Of a stretch of DNA of 25,561 bases, positions 15,251 through 23,348 are shown piece by piece. The DNA lies in contig JACOVS010000044.1 in the NCBI GenBank assembly GCA_016177205.1, forward strand, positions 1-25,561, given 5' to 3'. Position 1 is the first letter of the stretch. The number at the start of each line of letters is the position of its first letter. The stretch comes from Candidatus Aenigmatarchaeota archaeon (lineage in GTDB: Archaea; Aenigmatarchaeota; Aenigmatarchaeia; JACPZZ01). The notes beneath the pieces are model-generated. The model had not been told where the DNA came from. It made no database searches and saw only the letters and a list, made by a program, of their open reading frames with translations. The position numbers and the translations under genes are program-made.

Positions 15251-16920
15251 GCGTTCACCTTCTGTTTAGATAGTGCGCACAGAAATATCAAAGTTAGCAA
15301 GGGCACGACTCCCCACAAGTAGTTTTCCGCACGGGGTTTCTCGACCGCGTTCTCCAAGGACTGCACACCAGCGGCGTTTTCCCAAAAAACTATTCCGTCG
15401 GCTTCTTTCATCCTGTTCCAGCCGTGGTTTTCCAAAGCGGCGGAAAACGTCTTATCCAAAGTTATGATGTATCTGACCGAATAATCGGACGACCTGTTCA
15501 GGAACGTGTAAATGAAATCCGGCCTCCCGAATTGCTTAATGGTGTCTATTTCCGCTATCCCGGCCTCCCTCACCCACGTTATTTTTTGGCCTGTGAAATA
15601 ATTTGTGTCCAGCGTGGGATTTTCGGTCAGCAGGAACAAATTGCTTATGAGGTTTCCATACCCGAACGTCTGGTACCTGTAGGATTTGTTCGCCTCGTTA
15701 TTTAAGAAGTCCACAATTACGGCTGTTGTGTTTTCAAACTTAACGCTGTCCGGATATATGGAAAAAATTTCCCTTGAATGGCCGAGCATGCCTGCATTGG
15801 CCGCCAGGTAAAAAACCATCAGCACCGCCAAAACCGCCTTCTTGTTCGCCGCCTTATGGGACACGAGGCCGTATGCTACGCTTGCCATTATTGACGTGAG
15901 TATCAGGGATGAAAATAAAGAAAACCTGTCATAGGTCAGCCAGTGCTCCATGCCGCCGAATACGATTTTGTTTATGGGTGTCGCTCTTCCAATGGAAAAT
16001 AAAAAAAGAACTGCGGCTATTAAATATAGCTTAAGGTGTTTCCTGAAATCGCCCGCCTGCAAATACCTGCCCATCAGAGGCAGTATGACAAAAATGCCTG
16101 AAAGGCCGTAGGTGGTCAGTATCCACTGGTCATAGCTAAACCCGGAACCCAGCGGATCTCTCGAAGAATGGGGTATTTCAATGCCCGGCACCGCGTCTTT
16201 TTCCAGCATCGCGCTGATAAAAGGCCATAATGTTGGTACAAAAACTATGGTAAAAACCAGGAAATAAACAGGAGCGAAACGCCTGGAAAAGGCCGCGATT
16301 TTCCCGGACTCCATCATCGTAATAACGAACAAAACAATGGCTATGACTATCAGCGAGAAATGGTGGGAAAATGCCACCAGGGCAAGGGATGTCAATGACA
16401 AAGCCAGATCCTTTTTGCCGGGATTTGTTAAAAACCTGTGATAATGGTAAAGCGCCATAAAACCAAACGCAAAACCGGCCACGGTTGTAACCTGGCCAAA
16501 AATGAATATGGATTTCAGCAGGCCCACGCCAAAAAATACGGCCGTATACAACAGCCAGAAAGGGACTTCCTTTTTTCCGGAATATTCCTGGAAAAACGCG
16601 GAAGAGTAATAGGCCAGCACGGACCAGAATACCAGAAATACCAGCCTGTAAGCCCATTCGTATCCTGTTATAAAGGAAATTGCGGCGATGAGCTGGAATA
16701 CCAGAGGCGGGTAGCTCCGCATGTCAAGGCCGCCGCCTGTCTGCGCATCAATCAGGGAAAACCAGTCGTTACGGTAGTGCTTCGCAAATAACATGTGGTT
16801 GTACGCATCATAGGAGTTTATTTCCTGGCCGAGAAGCGCCAATCCCGCAATAAAGGGGATTATAACATACCAATTTTTTACAATCCTGTCCGCCAGACTG
16901 ATGTTACTGTCTGCTGACAT
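15247..16920 (-). CDS. Polytopic GT-C-like membrane protein (PTPS-related membrane family)
   Basis: This 557-residue protein has about twelve hydrophobic spans and a final span near the C terminus (about 533-552). The first outer loop contains SYDAYNHMLFAKH (36-48) and, further on, LDMRSYPPLVFQ (65-76). An Asp-x-x-x-His arrangement followed by a YPPL motif is typical of GT-C-like archaeal and bacterial membrane proteins that Pfam labels 6-pyruvoyl-tetrahydropterin synthase related, an annotation that does not mean pterin chemistry. A soluble insertion (about 400-530) faces the outside before the last span. It is most likely a lipid-linked-sugar glycosyltransferase. The start ATG 16920 has GGGTGG 6 bases upstream and lies 17 bases inside the preceding gene. 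Family assignment is from pattern recall; substrate is unknown. Confidence 0.7.
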   Translation of the reverse strand: MSADSNISLADRIVKNWYVIIPFIAGLALLGQEINSYDAYNHMLFAKHYRNDWFSLIDAQTGGGLDMRSYPPLVFQLIAAISFITGYEWAYRLVFLVFWSVLAYYSSAFFQEYSGKKEVPFWLLYTAVFFGVGLLKSIFIFGQVTTVAGFAFGFMALYHYHRFLTNPGKKDLALSLTSLALVAFSHHFSLIVIAIVLFVITMMESGKIAAFSRRFAPVYFLVFTIVFVPTLWPFISAMLEKDAVPGIEIPHSSRDPLGSGFSYDQWILTTYGLSGIFVILPLMGRYLQAGDFRKHLKLYLIAAVLFLFSIGRATPINKIVFGGMEHWLTYDRFSLFSSLILTSIMASVAYGLVSHKAANKKAVLAVLMVFYLAANAGMLGHSREIFSIYPDSVKFENTTAVIVDFLNNEANKSYRYQTFGYGNLISNLFLLTENPTLDTNYFTGQKITWVREAGIAEIDTIKQFGRPDFIYTFLNRSSDYSVRYIITLDKTFSAALENHGWNRMKEADGIVFWENAAGVQSLENAVEKPRAENYLWGVVPLLTLIFLCALSKQKVNA

Positions 16921-19387
16921 TCAAACCACCCAGAAACACGCTCAGGCACCTGGTATCGATGGAATTTTCCTTCATCGCCGGAATCTCGCAACCCCCCGCC
17001 GGAATTATCCTGAATTCGTTCACACCGCGTTTGAAACTCAATTCGCCCAGCGTTACCAACGTTGTATGGGACGCCAGCGTTGCCGAATAAATAAGCTCCC
17101 CGTTAAGGGTCATGGACACAGGCGTTTCCGCGTATCCCGCCAGATACAAACTCACGGACAGAATCTCGTCTTTAGCCCGTGCTATAAAGATTGTGGAATT
17201 TCCCGACATCCACCTTCCGTTTTCCTCAGGGAGGTACCAGTTCTTTGCGTATATGACAAGCTCTTCATTTTCTACAAATATTTTTTGCATACTCAGTATA
17301 TTGACGCTTAAACATCGCTTGTCCTCGGATACATTTTCCGCGTAGGGAACATCGCACCCGTCAAGCGAATTCAGCTTTAGAACGTTCTCCCCGGATTTGG
17401 CCTCTATTTTATCCGTGATTATATTCACCGTTTGGGGTGATATTTCATACACGCCAATCGGTTTTCCATTCGCAACAACGTCCACGGCGCGTGTTTTTTT
17501 GAAGGACGTTGCGGTCAGGTTAAACATGAACGTTTCATCCACAGGTGAATAATAATAAATTGTGCCATTAACCGCCAGCCACCTGCCTGTTTCGTTTATG
17601 CCCTGCCCATTCCAATTGTTAGAGTAAAATAACGCACTGGTTTTAAATTGGGCAAGCAGAACGACCAGAAAGATCGTTATCACCAGCGCGCTTCTGTTTT
17701 TTGATAACGTCTTGTTTTTATCGCGTCTGAATAAAACAACAAATACCAAAACCACAAAAACCAGCGGGACAAGTCCCAGATCCAATAAAATCAGGCCTGC
17801 CAGCGGTGTTGCCGGCAGTTTTCCCTGCTTTACCACCGGGGTCAAATCTCTGATATCCATGCCCGGGGTTCCGTCAAAGATATTTTCCACCATATGCGAC
17901 CTCGGCCCGTGGTCAAGAAACAGGGGCAGGTAATGCTCGTATAACGGGTTTCCTATGTCCTTGAAGCTGTTCAACCTGGCATTATGGTCCTCGTCGCTTT
18001 CGAATTTGAAGCCTTCGAAGGGCTGGGCACCCAGAAAATTGTGAAATACGGAAACCGCCAGAAGCAACAGGAAAATAAACCGGATAATCTTGCTTCTCAT
18101 GTTGCCGATTGCAACAAACATGGGAATCATCAGGAACGGCATCAGCACGGTCATGTATCTCGGCCCGAAAGACCCGCCGCCCCACCACACGCCGTAAAAC
18201 GTGTTGAACAACAACACAAAAACAAACATCAGCAACACGGTTACGGCTTCTTTTTTGTTCCGCTTTCTCATCTGGTAAAGTCCAATTAATGAAAACAGAA
18301 GAATGGGATAATAAAAGAAAAGCCCCCTGTAAGGCATGAATAAAAGCCTCGGTGCCACAGCGTTTAACCTCAACGGCTTCACGTCGAACAGGGTTACCGC
18401 CCGCTCATACTTGCCCGTTTCCGGGCCTGACGGATCGAATAATAGAATTTTAATCGGTTTCTCGGAAACTGCCACATAATTATAAGCGGTTTCTGCGGGT
18501 CCGCCAAACACGGCCAGGTTGTAAAAGATCAGCGGCAACAGGCCTGCCAGAAGCCCGGCCAGGATAACAGCCAGGTTTCGGAACAGGCTTTTTCTATATA
18601 ATAGCGCCGAATAAAATAACGTGGGCAGGAGGACAAGGATATTAACGTAGGAAACTGTCACACCTACTCCCGAGCATACGCCGGCAAGCAGCAACCTTTT
18701 ATTGTCCGGCTTGTTTTTCTGCGCAAACAAAAGATAAAACGACAGCAATGCAAAAAACGTTGCTGTCGAGTGCTCGAAAAACACCAGCGCGTAAGGAAAT
18801 GTCAAAGTTCCCAGCCCGTAGGCAAAAACCGCCAGCATCCTTTGGTTTTCGCGCGCCAGGAAAAACTTCGACAGCCTGTAGATAACCACAACGCTCAACG
18901 AGGAGAATAAAACGGATGTAAGAATCGTTATCAACGCCATCGAATTTAATTCCAATTCGCTTGGTGTCAGGTTTGTTGTGGTCGCTATGAATGATGTCAG
19001 GTTTTCAATTTTGGACAGGTTATAACCCGTGTACGCGTTTTTTTGGAATGTCACCCTCTCTGCTATATACGTAGGCTGGTAACGGTCGTTGAATGCCTGT
19101 TTGGCTAAAAAGTAAACAGGCGCGCCCAGAAACGACATCCCCGGCGCTTTATCAGAGTAGTAATGCCCTTTATAGTAGGCGCTATCTCCGGTGTTATTTT
19201 GGTAAGCGTCTATCTCAAAGCGCCCTTCGTCCACGATAGCCCGGGTCAGGTCTAACCTTGAATACTCGTTCCACCCGGCCCAGTGAATAAAAAGGGAATA
19301 CACAAAGAAAAAGAAAATGAACAGCTTTATTTCCGTTTTGCCGTCCGGTTTTCTGTTTCCGGTTTTATGGGATTTCCACTGATACAA
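16904..19387 (-). CDS. Large GT-C-type membrane glycosyltransferase with two C-terminal beta modules
   Basis: The 827-residue protein begins with a membrane span (21-37) and an outer loop bearing acidic residues (SRLDLTRAIVDEGRFEID, 43-60, then YYSDKAPGMSFLGAP, 76-90), as in GT39-like GT-C enzymes. About ten more spans run to about 452 and two later ones lie at 531-553 and 567-581. The C-terminal 240 residues are soluble and contain two related modules (about 589-697 and 716-819). Both start NW...GRW and end GC(D/E)(V/I)P...RCLSV, with two conserved cysteines. These look like carbohydrate-binding or acceptor-recognition domains (inference). No ATG is available before residue 83; TTG 19387, preceded by the purine-rich AGCGGGGGAAGAG, is the only sensible start. 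It overlaps the CapK-like gene by 23 bases. Confidence 0.8.
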   Translation of the reverse strand: MYQWKSHKTGNRKPDGKTEIKLFIFFFFVYSLFIHWAGWNEYSRLDLTRAIVDEGRFEIDAYQNNTGDSAYYKGHYYSDKAPGMSFLGAPVYFLAKQAFNDRYQPTYIAERVTFQKNAYTGYNLSKIENLTSFIATTTNLTPSELELNSMALITILTSVLFSSLSVVVIYRLSKFFLARENQRMLAVFAYGLGTLTFPYALVFFEHSTATFFALLSFYLLFAQKNKPDNKRLLLAGVCSGVGVTVSYVNILVLLPTLFYSALLYRKSLFRNLAVILAGLLAGLLPLIFYNLAVFGGPAETAYNYVAVSEKPIKILLFDPSGPETGKYERAVTLFDVKPLRLNAVAPRLLFMPYRGLFFYYPILLFSLIGLYQMRKRNKKEAVTVLLMFVFVLLFNTFYGVWWGGGSFGPRYMTVLMPFLMIPMFVAIGNMRSKIIRFIFLLLLAVSVFHNFLGAQPFEGFKFESDEDHNARLNSFKDIGNPLYEHYLPLFLDHGPRSHMVENIFDGTPGMDIRDLTPVVKQGKLPATPLAGLILLDLGLVPLVFVVLVFVVLFRRDKNKTLSKNRSALVITIFLVVLLAQFKTSALFYSNNWNGQGINETGRWLAVNGTIYYYSPVDETFMFNLTATSFKKTRAVDVVANGKPIGVYEISPQTVNIITDKIEAKSGENVLKLNSLDGCDVPYAENVSEDKRCLSVNILSMQKIFVENEELVIYAKNWYLPEENGRWMSGNSTIFIARAKDEILSVSLYLAGYAETPVSMTLNGELIYSATLASHTTLVTLGELSFKRGVNEFRIIPAGGCEIPAMKENSIDTRCLSVFLGGLNVSRQ

Positions 19388-20606
19388 GCTTTCTCTTCCC
19401 CCGCTTCGATTTGGCTATCTCGTCCAATATTTTTATCCTGACCTTCACGTCCTCTTTAAGCCTGCCTGTAAGCGATTTTTCCATGGCCTCTTCAAGATTT
19501 TCATGGCCTGTGAAAGGAGCCAGTTTGATATAGAACCTGTTGTTTCCGTTATAAATCGCTGAAAACTTGTACACGTCCTTGAATTTTGCTATCTCGTCGG
19601 CAATCACCGAGGCCGCGAATGCCTTTCCGGATTTCAGTTTGATAACATCCTCTTTTCTGCCGCAGATGTTCTTTATCGTCGGCAATGTCCTGCCGCATGG
19701 GCACCCTTCACCGGAAATTTCCAGCACATCGCCCATATCGTACCTTATCAACGGCAATATGTAATTTGCCATGCCGGTAACTATCGCAGTGTTGTCGTCG
19801 CTTAGCTCCAGTGCTATACTGTCCGCGTCGACATGGTAATTTTCCCTTTGTTCGCACTGCCAGGCCAGCCTGTTGAATTCCGTAGTCCCATACTGGTCGA
19901 ACGGTTCCACTCCAAAGGCCTTGCTTATTGTTTTTCTCATCCGGTTTGTGACCAGCTCCGCGTGCGTTACGACCATTTGCGCATCGATATTAATGCCGAG
20001 GTGCAGCATTTTTTGCGCTATAGAATGCAGGATGCCGCCATAATAGTAAATGTAGCCGGTGTTTTTGTTTTGCAGCATTTTCAGCTGGTCGTCTTCGGTC
20101 AGGCTGCACGGTATGCGCACCTTGTTCATGAGTCCGAACCTGTTGTAAATCCTGCTTTCAAAATTAGTCCACCAGTAATAAACAAGGGGCGTCCATGGCC
20201 TGTAGCCGGCGGCCAGCAGGCCTCTCAGGTACACGGCTTCGAGGTAGTCGTTTGCCCTTTCGTCGAATATAACCTCCACCGGGTTTCCGGAGGTTCCGGA
20301 GGTTGCCCTGGTTGTAAAATTTCCTATTTCATGCGTTTTCCGGTAATTTACAGCGATCATGGAATTCCGGTTTTTTAACACATCCTGTTTGGTAACTATA
20401 GGCAGTTTATCAAGGTCTTCCGCAGTTTTGATTTTACTGATGTTTACAGAATGCGCATCCCATAATTTCCTGTAAAATGGGACGTTTTTATAAGAATGCA
20501 GGATCAGCCTGCGCAGCATTGCGTCCTGCAGTTTTCCCAGCTCTTTTTTTTTGATCCACTGGTTTTTCATTACCTGCCGCAGATAATATAATTTTCGGGC
20601 CAGCAT
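19365..20606 (-). CDS. CapK/PaaK-like adenylate-forming enzyme
   Basis: The 413-residue protein belongs to the phenylacetate-CoA ligase/CapK branch of adenylate-forming enzymes. Motifs: TTRATSGTSGNP (98-109, nucleotide-binding loop), YGTTE (239-243), RYDMGD (288-293, where Asp contacts the AMP ribose), CPCGR (302-306) and GRKEDVIKLKSGK (316-328). The N terminus shows the family's PFYRKLW and LPIVTKQD segments. PaaK activates carboxylic acids as CoA thioesters; CapK relatives occur in capsule and surface-polysaccharide clusters with poorly known substrates. Located at the head of an operon of four glycosyltransferases, it probably activates an acid used to decorate the glycan (inference). A TTG six bases upstream extends the frame, but ATG 20606 lies exactly where the TATA box at 20630-20637 predicts transcription, so it is preferred. 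Confidence 0.82.
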   Translation of the reverse strand: MLARKLYYLRQVMKNQWIKKKELGKLQDAMLRRLILHSYKNVPFYRKLWDAHSVNISKIKTAEDLDKLPIVTKQDVLKNRNSMIAVNYRKTHEIGNFTTRATSGTSGNPVEVIFDERANDYLEAVYLRGLLAAGYRPWTPLVYYWWTNFESRIYNRFGLMNKVRIPCSLTEDDQLKMLQNKNTGYIYYYGGILHSIAQKMLHLGINIDAQMVVTHAELVTNRMRKTISKAFGVEPFDQYGTTEFNRLAWQCEQRENYHVDADSIALELSDDNTAIVTGMANYILPLIRYDMGDVLEISGEGCPCGRTLPTIKNICGRKEDVIKLKSGKAFAASVIADEIAKFKDVYKFSAIYNGNNRFYIKLAPFTGHENLEEAMEKSLTGRLKEDVKVRIKILDEIAKSKRGKRKLVSVEIP

Positions 20607-20629
20607 AAACAAAGAGATAAGTAAAAGAC

Positions 20630-20637
20630 TATAAATT
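20630..20637 (-). promoter_or_regulatory. TATA box of the CapK-glycosyltransferase operon, leaderless
   Basis: The minus strand reads AATTTATA, centred near 20633. The predicted start, 26-27 bases downstream, is 20606-20607, coinciding with ATG 20606. This sets the first gene's start and marks the head of the five-gene overlapping operon that ends at 12760. Confidence 0.6.
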
Positions 20638-20649
20638 TGCGGAGCGGTT

Positions 20650-20739
20650 TTATTCTTTACCAGACCATCTGGTCACTTTGCGCTTTATGCCGATCATAAG
20701 CTTAAAGCGGTCTAAAATTTCAAAAAGCTTTTCCATCAT
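20650..20739 (-). CDS. Possible 29-residue peptide
   Basis: A short open frame starts with tandem ATG codons (20739, 20736) and ends at TAA 20650. The product has an amphipathic first half (EKLFEILDRFKLMIG) and a basic second half (KRKVTRWSGKE). It fills the otherwise empty 172-base gap between the small membrane protein and the CapK-like gene. No strong TATA box or GGTGA-type site precedes it, so it may be chance; its plausible composition and position on the same strand are the only support. The perfect short inverted repeat ACCAGA-CCA-TCTGGT (20659-20673) lies inside its 3' end. Confidence 0.25.
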   Translation of the reverse strand: MMEKLFEILDRFKLMIGIKRKVTRWSGKE

Positions 20740-20778
20740 GCGTCTTACCCGATAATACGATATTGCGCATCTGCTTAT

Positions 20779-21375
20779 TTATAGTTTTATTATCTCGATG
20801 CTGTCCACGGCGCTCCACTCTCCGGCCCAGTCCCCGCAAGGTCCCCCCGCCATTCCTTCAACCCTGACCGTTACTTCCCGGCCCGCGAACCGGGAAATGT
20901 CCAACGACAGCGTTTTCCAGCCGTCAGCCGAATTTACAAGAAATTCCTGCCTGTTCACGTCTTTTTCGGCCCCTGCGGACAGCACAACAAAGGAATCATC
21001 GCAGCCCGCGGACCCTGCAAACTCCGCCGCGCCCGCTATGTTGGCAGCAACCACCTGCAGCTTGTAGGCGCCGCTTGCGGGCAATAAAACTTTCTTTTGG
21101 ACGTACCTGGTCTCCTTAACCGAAACCGGATGGAGCACTACAATGCCGCTTTTGCCTGACACAGGCCCAACCACCCAGCCGGCATCATTCTCCTCCCACG
21201 AATTCAACTCCTCTCCTGCCCGAAATCCGTATGAAACTAACGTTTCGACAGGTGCCAAATTCGCGTTGTTTTGCGCGGAACCAATGACCAGCACCGTAAC
21301 GCCGGCGATTGCAACTACAAGTAAAGCAGACAACAAAACCAAGTTGTTTATTTCCCACTGGTTTATTACCACCAT
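20779..21375 (-). CDS. Small membrane-anchored beta-sandwich protein
   Basis: The product is 198 residues from ATG 21375 (202 if the upstream TTG 21387 is used). It has one N-terminal membrane span (about 11-32, LVLLSALLVVAIAGVTVLVI) with a short cytosolic stub, then a roughly 160-residue outer domain. That domain alternates short beta strands, holds one Cys pair candidate (GCDD and GPCGDW) and ends in AVDSIEIIKL, the pattern of jelly-roll or CBM-like folds with a terminal W-x-x-V-D-x-I-x-(I/L) strand. No catalytic motif is seen. A role in binding the cluster's glycan or organising surface proteins is possible (inference). TATA-like TTATAAAT at 21409-21416 fits an 11-base leader to ATG 21375. 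Confidence 0.7.
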   Translation of the reverse strand: MVVINQWEINNLVLLSALLVVAIAGVTVLVIGSAQNNANLAPVETLVSYGFRAGEELNSWEENDAGWVVGPVSGKSGIVVLHPVSVKETRYVQKKVLLPASGAYKLQVVAANIAGAAEFAGSAGCDDSFVVLSAGAEKDVNRQEFLVNSADGWKTLSLDISRFAGREVTVRVEGMAGGPCGDWAGEWSAVDSIEIIKL

Positions 21376-21408
21376 GGAGCCACTCAATTTCTTATACGCA
21401 TTTTCGCC

Positions 21409-21416
21409 TTATAAAT
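21409..21416 (-). promoter_or_regulatory. TATA box of the small membrane-anchored protein
   Basis: The minus strand reads ATTTATAA, centred near 21412, predicting transcription from about 21386. It overlaps the stop codon of the radical SAM gene, so this gene can be transcribed separately from the upstream four-gene unit. Confidence 0.5.
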
Positions 21417-22471
21417 CACTGCTTCACAACCGTTAACAACTTCGCGGGATTGCACAAAAGGTTTGTATAGTGGGCGTTTGCCAGCATGCAGCTGCACGGT
21501 TTTTTTAACTCGTTTCTCATGATTCCGGCCTTTTCTGAAAACCATAGGGAACGAAAGTCATAATTAACGTCCCTTAAGTTTCCTATGGACGATCTTTTAA
21601 CGCAGCTCAGCCACACATCGCCTTTGGGCATTATGCACGCGGAAGCAAAGCCCGCAAAGCACCTGTGGGGTTTTCCGGATATCAGCGCCCTGTAAAATAC
21701 GCCCCTGGCAAGTCTTATGATCGCGGCCGTTGACGTTCTGGGACTGTTGTTCTGCCTGATCAAGGCCCTCAGAACCTTGCCGTAATTTTCCGATCTTATA
21801 TCGTCCTTTTCATTGTACAGGTTGGACCTGTTTTCCGCGACCTCGGCAATGAACGAGTCCGGCTTTAATTCGCTTCCCACAAATGCCGCGATTTCACCCA
21901 ATTTATCTATGTTGAACTTAGAGATCACGGTATTCACCCCTATTGATAACCGGTCGTTTTTCAAATCCCGCAAGGCAAAATAAGACTCCAGCACCCGCTC
22001 GAAACTGTCTTTCATACCCCTGATTTCATCGTGCTCGCTTCCCAAACCGTCCAAAGACAGGTTAACAATGAGCCGCATTTTTTCGCACTCCGAAAGTATG
22101 CGCTCGACATCGCCGGCGATCTTTTTAGGCACGTAACCATTGGTAGGAATGGTCATAAACCTGGGCTCGGAATTTTTGTAGATGCCGGCTGCGATATCCG
22201 CAAGGTCCCTGCGGAAAAAAGGCTCGCCACCGGTCATCGTTATCCAAAACACCCTTCCTATGTTATTAAAAATCCTTCCATACTCTTCCGCAGAAAGTTC
22301 GTTTTTCGCTATCTCCGGGTGTTCGGTATAAAGTTTTCCAATATTGCATGTTTTGCACATGAAATTGCATATATCAGTAACGGTCACAGTAATATTGGTC
22401 GGCAAGGGTTTTGCCAGGCCGAATTCCCTAAACAGGTTGTACTTGGCTATGCGTGGAATCAATTCTAACAT
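21416..22471 (-). CDS. Radical SAM/SPASM-like enzyme
   Basis: The 351-residue protein has the radical SAM cluster motif CNFMCKTC (Cys35, 39, 42), which binds a 4Fe-4S cluster with SAM, and GGEP (81-84) that contacts the SAM amino group. SLDGLGSEHDEIRG (139-152) is the usual SAM-contact strand. A C-terminal SPASM-like region has Cys271, 279, 290, 326, 328 and 340 that could bind further clusters. Its reaction cannot be told; in this setting glycan, lipid or peptide modification are options. The start is settled by GAGGTGAT placed 4 bases before ATG 22471; the open frame reaches GTG 22480 but the binding site itself lies there. It overlaps the GT2 gene end by 44 bases. Confidence 0.85.
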   Translation of the reverse strand: MLELIPRIAKYNLFREFGLAKPLPTNITVTVTDICNFMCKTCNIGKLYTEHPEIAKNELSAEEYGRIFNNIGRVFWITMTGGEPFFRRDLADIAAGIYKNSEPRFMTIPTNGYVPKKIAGDVERILSECEKMRLIVNLSLDGLGSEHDEIRGMKDSFERVLESYFALRDLKNDRLSIGVNTVISKFNIDKLGEIAAFVGSELKPDSFIAEVAENRSNLYNEKDDIRSENYGKVLRALIRQNNSPRTSTAAIIRLARGVFYRALISGKPHRCFAGFASACIMPKGDVWLSCVKRSSIGNLRDVNYDFRSLWFSEKAGIMRNELKKPCSCMLANAHYTNLLCNPAKLLTVVKQ

Positions 22472-23327
22472 TTTCATCACCTCTTTTGTAACGCGGCCAC
22501 ACGAACATCACGTTGTTGGTATAATAATCCAGAAACCCCAGAAATCTGGAATAAGCTTCGACAACAATCGCAGTCGACATCCGGACCAGCGATTTTAAAT
22601 TTTTTGGACCAAGTTCCAGGTATTTCATCAGAGCTTTTAGAACAATTTTGTAGTTTGCGGTAGACACCGTATAACCGTTCAAATTCCTGACTTGCAAATG
22701 GCCGGAAAATATCCTCCGTCTCTGCGTTATAAAATCCGGCAAAGTTACAGGCCCGTAATTGCCTGTTATGGCAGAAGGCACGTACGCTATCCCATAGCCG
22801 CGCCTAGCAATTTCGGATTCTATGTAAGCCTCATCCGCAGCAATGTCTCTTGGTATTTCGGACATGATTTTTCTGAACGCCACCAGCTCACCACCTTTCG
22901 GAACAACCACAGAAACAAAATGATGTAGATTCCATACCATAGAATTCAAAAACCCCACAAAGGTTTTTGGATCGTCATTTGAAAACGGCCTGCCGCACGA
23001 CATACCTATTGACAGGTCGGATAACGGACGCAACAAATTCTGTATAGTATCGTCGTTAATGCTGATGTCAGCGCTCGCCAAAACGATTATGTCGTCTTCT
23101 ACAAGTTTCAACGCCTTGTTTATGGCCGAAGCTTTGCCTTCCCTGACCGCCTCCTTGATAACTATAACAACTTCATTTCCGTCTATATCCGTGTTTCCGC
23201 AGGTCACGACAAAAATCTTGTTTAGAACAAAATTCCCGCCATATCCGCATGTCGCCACCGCACTAACTAGCTTACCCGTATTGCTTTCGTTATCGGAAAC
23301 GATAATAACAGAAAACTTTTGTTTCAT
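22428..23327 (-). CDS. GT2-family glycosyltransferase (GT-A fold)
   Basis: The 299-residue protein begins with KFSVIIVSDNES (4-15), the first strand of GT2 enzymes. It has REGKASAINKAL (62-73), the acidic strand ASADISI (84-90) in place of the DxD metal site, a DIAADEAY motif (161-168) supplying the catalytic base, and QRRR (202-205) resembling the QxxRW motif of processive and related GT2 members. A hydrophobic C-terminal stretch is weak, so it is probably peripheral or cytosolic. It would add a sugar to a lipid or glycan acceptor using a nucleotide sugar. GTG 23342 is an alternative start; ATG 23327 is preferred because it gives the family N terminus and has GGGTGA upstream, although 11 bases away. 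Confidence 0.82.
   Translation of the reverse strand: MKQKFSVIIVSDNESNTGKLVSAVATCGYGGNFVLNKIFVVTCGNTDIDGNEVVIVIKEAVREGKASAINKALKLVEDDIIVLASADISINDDTIQNLLRPLSDLSIGMSCGRPFSNDDPKTFVGFLNSMVWNLHHFVSVVVPKGGELVAFRKIMSEIPRDIAADEAYIESEIARRGYGIAYVPSAITGNYGPVTLPDFITQRRRIFSGHLQVRNLNGYTVSTANYKIVLKALMKYLELGPKNLKSLVRMSTAIVVEAYSRFLGFLDYYTNNVMFVWPRYKRGDENVRIDSTHSQVQPV
22474..22484 (-). promoter_or_regulatory. Strong ribosome binding site deciding the radical SAM start
   Basis: The minus strand reads GAGGTGAT, complementary to the archaeal 16S 3' end (AUCACCUCC), 4-5 bases before ATG 22471. It rules out the upstream GTG and ATG codons at 22480 and 22477 as preferred starts. Confidence 0.7.
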
Positions 23328-23348
23328 AGTTATACTCGTCACCCAAGG

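Noticed and set aside
15247..16920. Tetrahydropterin synthase function for the 557-residue protein
   Set aside because: The Pfam-style family name is misleading; the protein is polytopic with a GT-C-like loop and has no pterin synthase active-site residues.
20659..20673. ACCAGA-CCA-TCTGGT inverted repeat
   Set aside because: Perfect but short; it is not next to a T-run or a TATA box in a way that suggests a terminator or operator, so it is only mentioned with the small frame around it.
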